Shown: piece by piece, positions 1-7,176 of the stretch
Layout of the letters: every line of letters begins with the position of its first letter
Numbering within the stretch: the stretch's first letter is position 1
Source of the DNA: UBA6544 sp049601975
Lineage (GTDB): Bacteria > Pseudomonadota > Alphaproteobacteria > UBA8366
Direction of reading: 5' to 3'
DNA length: 10,141 bases
Assembly: GCA_049601975.1 (NCBI GenBank)
Contig: JBMYRC010000144.1
Span: forward strand, 1-10,141
Position numbers and translations under genes: made by a program
The notes under the pieces: model-generated
What the model saw: the letters and a program-made list of their open reading frames with translations, nothing else
What the model was told of the DNA's origin: nothing
Database searches by the model: none

Positions 1-467
1 CCGCGCCCGACGATGCCGAACGTGGCGCCGCGCGCACGCCGTACGATGGGGGTGTCGATGGCCCGCCACTTGGCAACCGGCTCGTCGATCAGCGCCATGT
101 GATGGCGCACGATACCGCGTGTCAGGCTCAACATCAGGCCGATGGCGTGATCGGCCACGTCGGTGGTGCCGTAATCGGGCACGTTACAAGCGACGATGCC
201 GCGTTTGCCCGCTTCCTCGATATCAATCACGTCGAAGCCAACACCCATTCGGATAACAATGCGGGCATTCCGGGCACGGTCCAGCATGGCGGTGTTGCAG
301 GGCAACCGCCCCCAGACCATCAAACCATCGGCGGCTTCCCAGACATCGTTCGGAATGTCGTCGAGTGTATTCGCCTGACAGACGCGGACCTCGGCTCTAT
401 CGCCGACCACCGCCTGTTCGAATTCCGCCGCGCCGTTGAAGCGCGCATCTGGCATAAGCATAAGCAT
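1..467 (-). CDS. D-2-hydroxyacid dehydrogenase, CtBP-like, N-terminal part (runs off the window)
   Basis: This is the first 155 codons of an NAD(P)-dependent D-isomer-specific 2-hydroxyacid dehydrogenase; the gene runs off the left edge. Visible landmarks are RMGVGFDVIDIEEAGKRGI (residues 73-91), the strongly diagnostic CNVPDYGTTDVADHAIGLML (94-113), and FGIVGRG at the cut end, which begins the Rossmann GxGxxG loop. The CNVPDYGTT signature resembles the branch often annotated 'C-terminal binding protein'. The catalytic Arg, Glu and His lie beyond the window, so activity cannot be judged. The family reduces 2-keto acids or oxidises D-2-hydroxy acids in the cytoplasm. The start at 467 is chosen for a GGAGAGG Shine-Dalgarno about 11 nt upstream. 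Two further in-frame ATGs follow at 461 and 455 because the start is a repeated ATGCTT unit. It lies 89 bp downstream of the SDR gene on the same strand and may be co-transcribed. Substrate unknown. Confidence 0.88.
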   Translation of the reverse strand, partial: MLMLMPDARFNGAAEFEQAVVGDRAEVRVCQANTLDDIPNDVWEAADGLMVWGRLPCNTAMLDRARNARIVIRMGVGFDVIDIEEAGKRGIVACNVPDYGTTDVADHAIGLMLSLTRGIVRHHMALIDEPVAKWRAIDTPIVRRARGATFGIVGR

Positions 468-556
468 GTTCAGAAACCTCTCCGTCAAAGATCGCCGAGA
501 GCATCGAGTGATGCGGGCAAAGGGTCAAGGGTGAGACCGCCAATTGACGTCGAAAA

Positions 557-1312
557 TTACTTCGGCGGCACGAAGGCGGCGTGGGTTCCACCGTCGACGG
601 GGATAACCGTGCCGGTGACATAGCCGGAGTCCTCGCTCAATAGGAAGCGGATGACGCGCACAATGTCTATCGGCTCCGCAACTCGGCCGACCGGTGAGGG
701 CCCCGATGGCCGCCAATCTCCGGAATTGTCGGCGTTCTGCACCATTGGCGTGTCCACCGTTCCCGGCGCCACCGCATTGACCAGAATCCCGTCTTTGGCG
801 CATTCAACTGCCATGACACGGGTCAATTGGCTGACCGCGATTTTCGACGCTCCATAGGCCCCACCCTCGATCTTGGGTCGTAAGGCGGAGACGGAAGACA
901 GCATGACGATGCGTGCCAACTCGCCATCCTTCGCCGCCGCGCGCAGGAAGGGTATGGTATCGCGCGCGGAGAGCCAAAGGCCGCGGACGTTGACATCAAA
1001 GACAAGGTCGAAGTCCTCGACCGACATTTCCGCAAGCGCGCCGAGCCGGATAACTCCAGCACTGGCGATCAACGCGTTTATCTTACCGGTTTGATTGCCG
1101 ATCTCCGCCATTGTAGTTTGCACGGCTTCGGCCGAGCGAATGTCGCACAGCACCGGGTGGAACCGCTCGCTCGCGAGCGCCGTCGCCGTCTTTTCGAGGC
1201 CGTCTTGCACAACGTCCAATCCGTAGACCGTCCAGTTGCGCGCTACGAGATCGCGAGCCGCCTCCTCACCGATTCCGGACGCCGCGCCTGTCACCACTGC
1301 AATTTTGTTCAT
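557..1312 (-). CDS. SDR family NAD(P)-dependent oxidoreductase
   Basis: This is a classical short-chain dehydrogenase/reductase of 251 residues, the usual length. The cofactor loop TGAASGIG is at residues 8-15, and Asp33 at the end of the second strand suggests NAD rather than NADP. The catalytic tetrad is visible as Asn108 (VNVRG), Ser140 (LSSVS), Tyr153 and Lys157 (YGASK). The APGTVDTPM segment and the C-terminal GTVIPVDGG are typical of the FabG-like subgroup. The usual NNAG motif is replaced by ASAG at residues 83-86. The start has a strong Shine-Dalgarno (GAGGAGGGAAAGGG directly before ATG). It reads towards the D-2-hydroxyacid dehydrogenase, so both may handle related hydroxy or keto acids; that pairing is inference. 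No degradation is seen. Substrate cannot be assigned from sequence. Confidence 0.95.
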   Translation of the reverse strand: MNKIAVVTGAASGIGEEAARDLVARNWTVYGLDVVQDGLEKTATALASERFHPVLCDIRSAEAVQTTMAEIGNQTGKINALIASAGVIRLGALAEMSVEDFDLVFDVNVRGLWLSARDTIPFLRAAAKDGELARIVMLSSVSALRPKIEGGAYGASKIAVSQLTRVMAVECAKDGILVNAVAPGTVDTPMVQNADNSGDWRPSGPSPVGRVAEPIDIVRVIRFLLSEDSGYVTGTVIPVDGGTHAAFVPPK

Positions 1313-1451
1313 CCCTTTCCCTCCTCGGATTGGGCCGATTACTTTCTAGGAGAAGTACGTTTCACACTCGGGCGATCCAGTCGCCGACGTCGTTCCCAGA
1401 TAAAATTGAGATAGGTGAATTATCGGATGAATGTGAAGAGGGAGTATTCGG

Positions 1452-2458
1452 ATGATTGAGCTCGGGCTCTATAGTTCCATCGCCAACCCGCCTCGTGACG
1501 ACGATATGGATCGCTGTGTGCAGTAAACCCTCGCGGAAGCCAAATTTGCAGAAGCTTGCAGATTTCATGGCTTCTTCTTTGGCGAACACCATCAGGACCA
1601 GGACGGATTCCTACCTTCGCCGCTCGTCGTCTGCAGTGCCGTTGCAGTGCGCACAAAGAAGATCCAGATCGGTACCTCCGTCCTGTTACTGCCGTTGCAT
1701 CACCCTTTACGCATCGCCGAAGACGTGGCGACCCTGGAAGTGCTCTGGGTCGCCCTTGGCGTGGGTATCGACTATCAGGACGTGGATCTCCGCGCGATGG
1801 GCATCAAAAAGAAGCACCGCGTCGGTAGCTTTCAGGAAGCAATCGATATCCTCCGGAAAGCTTGGACTGGAGAGCCTTTCAATCATAAAGGACACCATTT
1901 CGATATCGAGAATGTTCGGGTGATCCCGAAGCCGATCCAAAACCCTAATCCTCCGATTTGGATCGGCGCGTGGGTCCTGGCGGCTTGGAGCGCGCTGGAC
2001 GGCTTGGCGACGCGGTGGTCATGAGTCCGAGCTGGTCCTTGTCGGAGTTGGCGGCCGCCTCGGAGACCTATCGCAAGGCGGCGCTGGCGGCAGGGAACGA
2101 GCGGGAAATCGTCATGATGCGGGACGCTTGGGTCGCGGACAGTTCGGAGGACGCCGCCCGCGGCTAAGGCCCCGAGGTTATGGACGCGTATAAATACTAT
2201 TGGCGGAAGGGCGCCAATACCTTCCACGAATTATCGTCGCAAGAAGATTTCTAGTTCGAGCGCGTCTGGAAGGACCGCATCGTCACCGGCGCATCCGAGA
2301 CCTGCGTTGCTGAATTCAAACGCTGGAGCGAAGCGACCGGCAGTACTTATTTCCTGCTGCGATTAAGGCACGCCCATTCCGGTGGACCGCCGCACAAGGA
2401 AATCATGCGGGCGATTGAACGGTTTGGGAAGGATGTGATTCCGTATTTGGAAGACTAG
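1452..2458 (+). pseudogene. LLM class flavin-dependent oxidoreductase, degraded
   Basis: The remains of a luciferase-like monooxygenase of about 336 codons, normal for the family, can be followed end to end across two frames. Frame 1 starts at ATG 1452 (Shine-Dalgarno GAGGGAG) with MIELGLYSSIANPPRDDDMD and hits TAA at 1524-1526. It continues with FFFGEHHQDQDGFLPSPLV, KIQIGTSVLLLPLHHPLRIA, GVGIDYQ and PPIWIGAW. A 1-nt deletion near 1975-1980 moves the match to another frame (GGLERAGRLGDAVVMSP), which has TAA at 2165-2167 and TAG at 2252-2254, and ends with a natural TAG at 2456. The loop expected to read EVLSGGRVALGVG reads EVLWVALGVG, an apparent 9-nt in-frame loss near 1745. The family uses FMN or F420 to oxidise small organic substrates. 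With three stops, a frameshift and a deletion it cannot make a full protein. Confidence 0.9.
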
Positions 2459-4203
2459 TGACTCTCCCGCGGCACCAGTGCCCCTGAATTGCCGACCAGG
2501 AAATCCAAATCGGCGCCCGTATCCGCCTGTAGCACGTGATCGGTGTAGAGCTTGTAATAGCCCCGATCGATGGAACCCTTCGGCGGAGACCAGTCGGTGC
2601 GGCGGTGTTCCAACTCTTCGTCGGAGACTTCGAGATGCAGGCGCCGCCCGGCCACGTCCAGTTCGATCATGTCACCGTCCTGCACCAGAGCCAAATTGCC
2701 ACCCGCCGCCGCTTCCGGTGAGGTGTGCAGCACCACAGTGCCGTAGGCCGTGCCGCTCATTCGAGCGTCGGAGATCCGCACCATGTCGGTTATGCCCTGT
2801 GCTAAAATCTTCGGTGGTAGCTCCAGATTGCCGACTTCCGGGAAGCCAGGATAGCCCTTCGGGCCGCAGTTTTTCAGTACCAGCACGTCGTTTGGTTCCA
2901 CGTCCAGATCCGGGTCGTTGACCTTCTCTTTGAAGTGATCGATGTTCTCGAAGACTACTGCACGCCCTTTGTGCTGCAGTAATTCTTCCGTCGCCGCAGA
3001 GGGTTTCAAGATAGCGCCCGTCGGTGCCAGATTGCCACGCAGCACGACGATGCCACCGGATTCCTTGAACGGCTCGTCTTCGGTGAAGATGACGTTTCGG
3101 TCGTAGCAGACTGCGTCTTTTGAGTTCTCCCAGAGCGACTTGCCGTTGACGGTTGGTGCGTCCTTGTGGAGGTGGTCGCCGATTTCCTTGATCACCGCCG
3201 GGAGACCGCCTGCGTAGAAGAAATCCTCCATCAGGTATTTACCGGACGGCATCAGATTGACGAGGCATGGCATATCGCGGCCAAGGCGATCCCAATCGTC
3301 GAGGTTGAGGTCGACACCGATGCGTCCGGCAATGGCCATCAAATGTACCACCGCGTTGGTGGAGCCGCCGATCGCGCCGTTGATCATGATGGCGTTCTCG
3401 AAGTTTTCCTTGGTGAGAATTTTGTCGATGGTCAGGTCTTCCTTGACCATGTCGACGATGCGCTGGCCAACCATGCGGGCGACGACCTTGCGACGTGAAT
3501 CTGCGGCCGGGATGGCGGCGTTCGAGGGTAGCCCCATGCCAAGGGCTTCCACCATCGACGCCATCGTCGAGGCCGTACCCATGGTCATGCAGTGACCATC
3601 GGAGCGCGACATACCGGCTTCCGCATCCATAAAGTCGGCGAGGGTCATCTTGCCGCCGCGCACGTCCTCAGAAAATTCCCAGACGGCGGTACCGGAGCCA
3701 ATGTCGCGGTCCCGGAATTTGCCGTTCAGCATCGGCCCGCCGGAACATACAATGGTTGGCAAGCCACAGCTCGCGGCACCCATTAACAGCGAGGGTGTGG
3801 TCTTATCGCAGCCAGTCAGTAGCACAACGCCGTCCATCGGATTGGCGCGGATCGATTCTTCGACATCCATGCTGGCGAGATTGCGAAACAGCATGGTGGT
3901 CGGGCGCATCAGGGTCTCGCCCAAGGACATCACAGGAAATTCGACTGGGAAGCCGCCCATCTCATAGACGCCGCGTTTCACGTGTTCCGCCAGCTCGCGG
4001 AAATGTCCGTTGCACGGGGTCAGCTCCGACCAGGTATTGCAGATGCCGATAACCGGGCGGCCATCGAACACATGGGTTGGGTGTCCTTGGTTGCGCATCC
4101 AACTGCGATGGACGAATCCGTCGCGGTCCATCGGGCCGAACCAGGCTTTACTGCGCCCGGGCTTGTTGTCGCTATTATCGCTTGAGCCGTTATCGCCCGC
4201 CAT
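2455..4203 (-). CDS. IlvD/Edd family dehydratase (sugar-acid or dihydroxy-acid dehydratase)
   Basis: This is an intact 582-residue Fe-S dehydratase that removes water from a 2,3-dihydroxy carboxylate to give a 2-keto acid. Cluster ligands are visible as Cys64 (ELTPCNGH), Cys132 (TGCDKTTP) and Cys205 (SDGHCMTMG). Lys134, two residues after Cys132, is the position that is carbamylated in this family, and Ser483 in DARMSG is the likely catalytic base. The residue spacing and the opening AWFGPMDRDGFVHRSWMRNQ resemble L-arabinonate/pentonate dehydratases more than biosynthetic IlvD; that is from memory of the family, so the substrate is open. The first 19 residues are a Gly/Ser/Asp/Asn-rich tail of no clear function. 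The start is supported by GGGAGAGAG just upstream of ATG. A TTGACA-type promoter lies 36-64 nt upstream of the start codon. The stop overlaps the stop of the convergent LLM pseudogene. Confidence 0.93.
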   Translation of the reverse strand: MAGDNGSSDNSDNKPGRSKAWFGPMDRDGFVHRSWMRNQGHPTHVFDGRPVIGICNTWSELTPCNGHFRELAEHVKRGVYEMGGFPVEFPVMSLGETLMRPTTMLFRNLASMDVEESIRANPMDGVVLLTGCDKTTPSLLMGAASCGLPTIVCSGGPMLNGKFRDRDIGSGTAVWEFSEDVRGGKMTLADFMDAEAGMSRSDGHCMTMGTASTMASMVEALGMGLPSNAAIPAADSRRKVVARMVGQRIVDMVKEDLTIDKILTKENFENAIMINGAIGGSTNAVVHLMAIAGRIGVDLNLDDWDRLGRDMPCLVNLMPSGKYLMEDFFYAGGLPAVIKEIGDHLHKDAPTVNGKSLWENSKDAVCYDRNVIFTEDEPFKESGGIVVLRGNLAPTGAILKPSAATEELLQHKGRAVVFENIDHFKEKVNDPDLDVEPNDVLVLKNCGPKGYPGFPEVGNLELPPKILAQGITDMVRISDARMSGTAYGTVVLHTSPEAAAGGNLALVQDGDMIELDVAGRRLHLEVSDEELEHRRTDWSPPKGSIDRGYYKLYTDHVLQADTGADLDFLVGNSGALVPRESH

Positions 4204-4238
4204 GATCTCTCTCCCGATGGAATTTTTTGGTTGAGCGC

Positions 4239-4267
4239 AGTGTTTCGGGCGCTCGGGCGGCTGTCAA
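4239..4267 (-). promoter_or_regulatory. Candidate sigma70-type promoter for the IlvD/Edd dehydratase
   Basis: On the minus strand a perfect TTGACA (4262-4267) is followed after exactly 17 nt by AACACT (4239-4244). The second hexamer matches TATAAT at only three positions, acceptable for an alphaproteobacterium. Transcription would begin near 4232 and give a leader of about 30 nt before the dehydratase ATG at 4203. The element lies in the divergent gap between this gene and DUF1491. It is a sequence match only. Confidence 0.45.
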
Positions 4268-4296
4268 TGCCAGCCTATGCGGTTAGACTGATTTCC

Positions 4297-4653
4297 ATGG
4301 TTGAAGGACGTCTCCCGACCGATCTATGGGTGAAAGCCCATGTGAAGCGTTGCAGCGCCGAGGGTGTGCCTGTGATCGTGGCGCGGCGCGGCGATCCTCA
4401 CAGCGGGATCGTGATTCTGAAGGTGAACCAGTTGGACCAAGGATGCCGGGTGATGAGCCAGATGCGTGATCTGGACGGTAAGCTCGGCTGGATGGAAGCG
4501 CTTGAGGGTGCGCTGGTGCCGGAAGCGGAGGCCGATGCGTATATCGCCCGGCAAGCCAAGCGCGACCCGGATCTTTGGGTGATCGAGATCGAAGACCGGC
4601 GCGGCCTTCATTGGGTCGATGGTGTGGTTTTCTTAAAATATAGAGAATTCTAA
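4297..4653 (+). CDS. DUF1491 family protein
   Basis: This is a small cytoplasmic protein of 118 residues from the start chosen here, with no signal peptide or membrane segment. It matches the pattern I know for DUF1491: an opening RLPTDLWVKAHVKRC, a central IVILKVNQLD segment, and a C-terminal DPDLWVIEIEDRRGLHW. The family is found mainly in Alphaproteobacteria and has no established function. The ATG at 4297 is preferred because family members begin just before the RLPTDLW segment, and because an earlier in-frame ATG at 4267 overlaps the promoter candidate of the divergent dehydratase. No clear Shine-Dalgarno is seen before either ATG, so the start is uncertain; a TTG at 4231 is also open. 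The frame is intact. It stands divergent from the dehydratase and convergent with the LLM stub. Confidence 0.8.
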   Translation: MVEGRLPTDLWVKAHVKRCSAEGVPVIVARRGDPHSGIVILKVNQLDQGCRVMSQMRDLDGKLGWMEALEGALVPEAEADAYIARQAKRDPDLWVIEIEDRRGLHWVDGVVFLKYREF

Positions 4654-4730
4654 TTGATACAGGTCAATGCTCTTCCCAAGGGGCCTTTTAACCTTCTCGA
4701 TGGGGAAGTTTACGGTTCGGGTGTCTGGCG

Positions 4731-5024
4731 TCAGCGCCCCTTCGAGAGTTTCTGGATTGTCCAGGCAGGCATCGCCGTGATCGCGGGGCTGCGTGGAAAG
4801 GCGATGGTGACGGAAGTGCCAAGCCCGAGTGTGGTAGTCGCTTGCGTCGCCAGCACCATGATGACGAAGGGGTCGTCCTTGGTTTCCTCGAAGACGAGGC
4901 GGTCATATCCCAGCGATACGACGAGTGCCGCATCGGATGAAACGGACGAAATATCGAGCGGTTGTTCGGCGGTGCGGAGGCCGAGGTCGACCTTTCCGAG
5001 AGGGAGGAGTGTTTCGATGATCAT
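4731..5024 (-). pseudogene. F420-dependent LLM oxidoreductase (TIGR03617-like), N-terminal stub
   Basis: These 97 codons match the first third of a luciferase-like oxidoreductase of the TIGR03617 type. Landmarks are METLLPLGKV-like MIIETLLPLGKVDLGLR, LGYDRLVFEETKDDPF and LGLGTSVTIAFPRSP, ending AWTIQKLSKGR. The family normally continues with a glycine-rich GRFxLGLGSQ segment and some 220-240 more residues, but here TGA follows directly. Neither other frame of the remaining 77 bp before DUF1491 resumes the family pattern, so the 3' two thirds seem deleted. The start looks original: AAGGAAG lies about 8 nt upstream and the gene begins 31 bp after the CoA-transferase stop, suggesting a former operon. 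The stub could still be translated, but it lacks most of the TIM barrel and should be inactive. Confidence 0.8.
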
Positions 5025-5055
5025 ACGGCATCTTCCTTCAGCGCACGCCGATAGG

Positions 5056-6270
5056 CTAAACCGTTCCGTCTTCCTTCAGCTTGGCGATCTCGTCCGCCGA
5101 CAAACCGGCCTCTTGCAGGACCTCGTCGGTGTGTTGCCCGAGGAGCGGTGGCGGCTTGCGGTAGGTTGGCGGGGTCGCGCTGAGTTTGATCGGGTTTGCG
5201 ATCAGCCTCATCGGCTTGCTGCTGGTTGCCGGGTGATCCATCTCGATCACCATCTCGCGGGCAATTACATGGGGGTCGGCGAAGACCTGCTCCAGAGTGT
5301 TGATTGGGCCGGAGCCGATCTTTTCTTTCTCTAAGTTTTCAAGCCACCATTCGGACGGCTTTTTTTGGGTGATCTCGTTCAGCGTATCCGTGACAAGGTC
5401 GCGGTTTGACACGCGGGCCGCGTTGGTTTGAAAGCGCTCGTCTTTCAGCAATTCTTCGCATTCGGCAAGCTTGCAGAAACGTGCGAAGGTCGGGTCGTTG
5501 CCGACCGACAGCACAATATAGCCGTCCGACGTTGGCATCACCTGATAGGGCAGGATGTTTGGGTGCTGATTGCCGATCCGCTCCGGGTTCTCCCCGGTCG
5601 CGAGATAGTTCATCCCTTGATTCGCGAGCCAACCTACATGGGTGTCGAGCATGCCGATATCGATGAACTGCCCCTCGCCGGTTTCGGCCTGGTGGCGCAC
5701 AGCGGCGAGGATGCCGACACTAGCGTACATTCCGGCCATCAGATCGCAGATCGGCACGGCTACTTTCATCGGCTCACCATCCGGCACGCCGGTGAGGCTC
5801 ATCACGCCGCCCATGGCCTGGATCAATCCGTCATAGCCGGGGCGCGGCGCATAGGGGCCGGTCTGGCCAAAGCCCGTGATCGAACAATAGATCAGGCGTG
5901 GGAACTCGGCTTTCAATTGTTCATAGCCAAGGCCGTAACGGTCCAAGGTACCGGCCTTGAAGTTCTCCACCAGGATGTCGCAATCGGCCATGAGCTTTTT
6001 GGCCAGTACCTGTCCCTCGGCAGTCCCGATATCAATGGTGATCGAGCGTTTGTTGCGGTTGGCACCGGTGTAATAGGCGCTCTCGCTGGTGTCTTCGCCC
6101 TTGTCATCTCGCTGGAAGGGCGGCGCGAAACCGCGCGTATCGTCGCCGGACCCCGGCCGTTCCACCTTGATGACCTCAGCGCCAAGGTCGCCCAGCAGCT
6201 GTGTGCAATGCGGACCCGCTAGAACACGTGTGAGATCGAATACCTTGAGACCGTCGAGCGGACCGTTCAT
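5056..6270 (-). CDS. CaiB/BaiF family (class III) CoA-transferase
   Basis: This intact 404-residue protein is typical in length for family III CoA-transferases, which move CoA between an acyl-CoA and a free carboxylate through an aspartyl-CoA thioester. It opens with the family signature PLDGLKVFDLTRVLAGPHC and LGDLGAEVIKVERPGSGDDTR. NRNKRSITID and ILVENFKAGTLDRYGLGY follow. The probable catalytic Asp176 sits in PICDLMAGMYA, and the C-terminal segment contains PPPLLGQHTDEVL. Start chosen at ATG 6270 with AAGGTG about 8 nt upstream. It is cytoplasmic and acts as a dimer in known members. It lies 77 bp downstream of the decayed molybdoenzyme operon and 31 bp upstream of the LLM stub, all on one strand, so it may once have served the same acyl-CoA pathway; its substrate cannot be named. 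No lesion is visible, unlike both neighbours. Confidence 0.95.
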   Translation of the reverse strand: MNGPLDGLKVFDLTRVLAGPHCTQLLGDLGAEVIKVERPGSGDDTRGFAPPFQRDDKGEDTSESAYYTGANRNKRSITIDIGTAEGQVLAKKLMADCDILVENFKAGTLDRYGLGYEQLKAEFPRLIYCSITGFGQTGPYAPRPGYDGLIQAMGGVMSLTGVPDGEPMKVAVPICDLMAGMYASVGILAAVRHQAETGEGQFIDIGMLDTHVGWLANQGMNYLATGENPERIGNQHPNILPYQVMPTSDGYIVLSVGNDPTFARFCKLAECEELLKDERFQTNAARVSNRDLVTDTLNEITQKKPSEWWLENLEKEKIGSGPINTLEQVFADPHVIAREMVIEMDHPATSSKPMRLIANPIKLSATPPTYRKPPPLLGQHTDEVLQEAGLSADEIAKLKEDGTV

Positions 6271-6347
6271 GCCAATACACCTTAAATTTGTTATCGCCGC
6301 GTTGCCTTACGATGTTCGTTCGCGGGAGGCAAATGGCAAATCCATTG

Positions 6348-7161
6348 TTACCGCCGCCAACCATCCAACCGCACCAGCGCGGCGAATTTGCCGGAGCCGC
6401 GTTGCGGTGTTTTTGTGAGATGAAAGCCTTGGAAATAGCAGCACGCAGGATCAGTGTCCATTTCCAGAACGCGCCGCCGCCGATCAAACCGACTCCGGCG
6501 ATGGTCATTATCGAGAGCGGAATTTGCGGTAACATAACGGAGAGCGCGAAGAGCACGACGGCGACCTAGTGCCCGCCATAGCGGATCGCATGATCACATC
6601 TCGAGATGGCCTCGCGCGCGAGCGGCGGTACGCCGTGTTTCGCAAGATCGTTGCGATAGGTGTGCCAAAGGGCCGCGTTGACGATGATGAAGACGATGGC
6701 GGGCTTGGTGACGTTGCTTGCTTTGATCGGGAACCCGCTGGATAGGCCGACCATGAAGGCGAGCAATCCGGAGGCGACAATCATGCAGGGGATGAGTGGC
6801 GCGCGCCACGCGGGGATGCCGCGCGCACGTTAGAGGTTTTGTTCTTGGCAGAGGAGGAATGCCAGCGCCACGGCCGCCAATAGGGCGAAGGAGATCGATG
6901 CCTGCCAGGGATATCCGGCCGTGACGGCGGGAAAGAAGATAGCGACCGTATAGAGCTCTCGCGTCATCCATGAAGTGTACGGTCGCAGGATCGCTACGGG
7001 CGGCCTAGTTTCCAGAAGACGGAGAGTGGGCCGCCCCCCATCAATGCCGCTGCCAATAAGTTCATGCGCGCCAGCATGTCCGCTTCCAACGAGACGTATT
7101 AATAAAAAGTATAGAGGACGATAACGAAGCCGAAATTCAACCCGCCGAGCATCCAATTCAT
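6348..7161 (-). pseudogene. Molybdoenzyme membrane anchor subunit (NrfD/DmsC type), degraded
   Basis: The remains of a hydrophobic subunit of about 271 codons that would anchor an Fe-S/molybdoenzyme pair in the inner membrane and exchange electrons with quinone. It starts MNWMLGGLNFGFVIVLYTFY, 15 bp after the Fe-S gene. Stops follow at 7099-7101 (TAA), 6994-6996 (TAG, where GRPW is expected), 6830-6832 (TAA) and 6566-6568 (TAG). A 1-nt deletion near 6992 puts ILRPYTSWMTRELYTV into a new frame, and another near 6437 moves the tail; the restored tail reads KTPQRGSGKFAAL and ends at TAA 6348-6350. About eight hydrophobic segments can be traced, e.g. ISFALLAAVALAFLL and PAIVFIIVNAALW. The size and position fit PadD-like or DmsC-like anchors. 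Which of these it was is uncertain; that it is broken is clear. Confidence 0.85.
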
Positions 7162-7176
7162 GGAGGCGCGCCAATC

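Noticed and set aside
99..623. 174-codon plus-strand open frame
   Set aside because: It is antisense to the well supported D-2-hydroxyacid dehydrogenase and the 3' end of the SDR gene; its product has no recognisable family features.
1372..1391. GGCGA-loop-TCGCC inverted repeat and CGACGTCG palindrome upstream of the SDR gene as an operator
   Set aside because: Short GC-rich palindromes are expected by chance at this composition, and there is no second copy or adjacent regulator gene.
4672..4712. Possible terminator hairpin (CTTCCC ... GGGAAG) between DUF1491 and the LLM stub
   Set aside because: The stem is only 6 bp with a loop of over 20 nt, and no T-run follows.
5030..5080. Direct repeat TCTTCCTTCAGC around the CoA-transferase stop
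   Set aside because: It is one 12-bp pair, with one copy encoding the C-terminal LKED residues; too little to infer duplication or an attachment site.
5428..6222. 264-codon plus-strand open frame
   Set aside because: It lies wholly antisense to the intact CaiB/BaiF CoA-transferase, is typical of GC-rich shadow frames, and has no family features.
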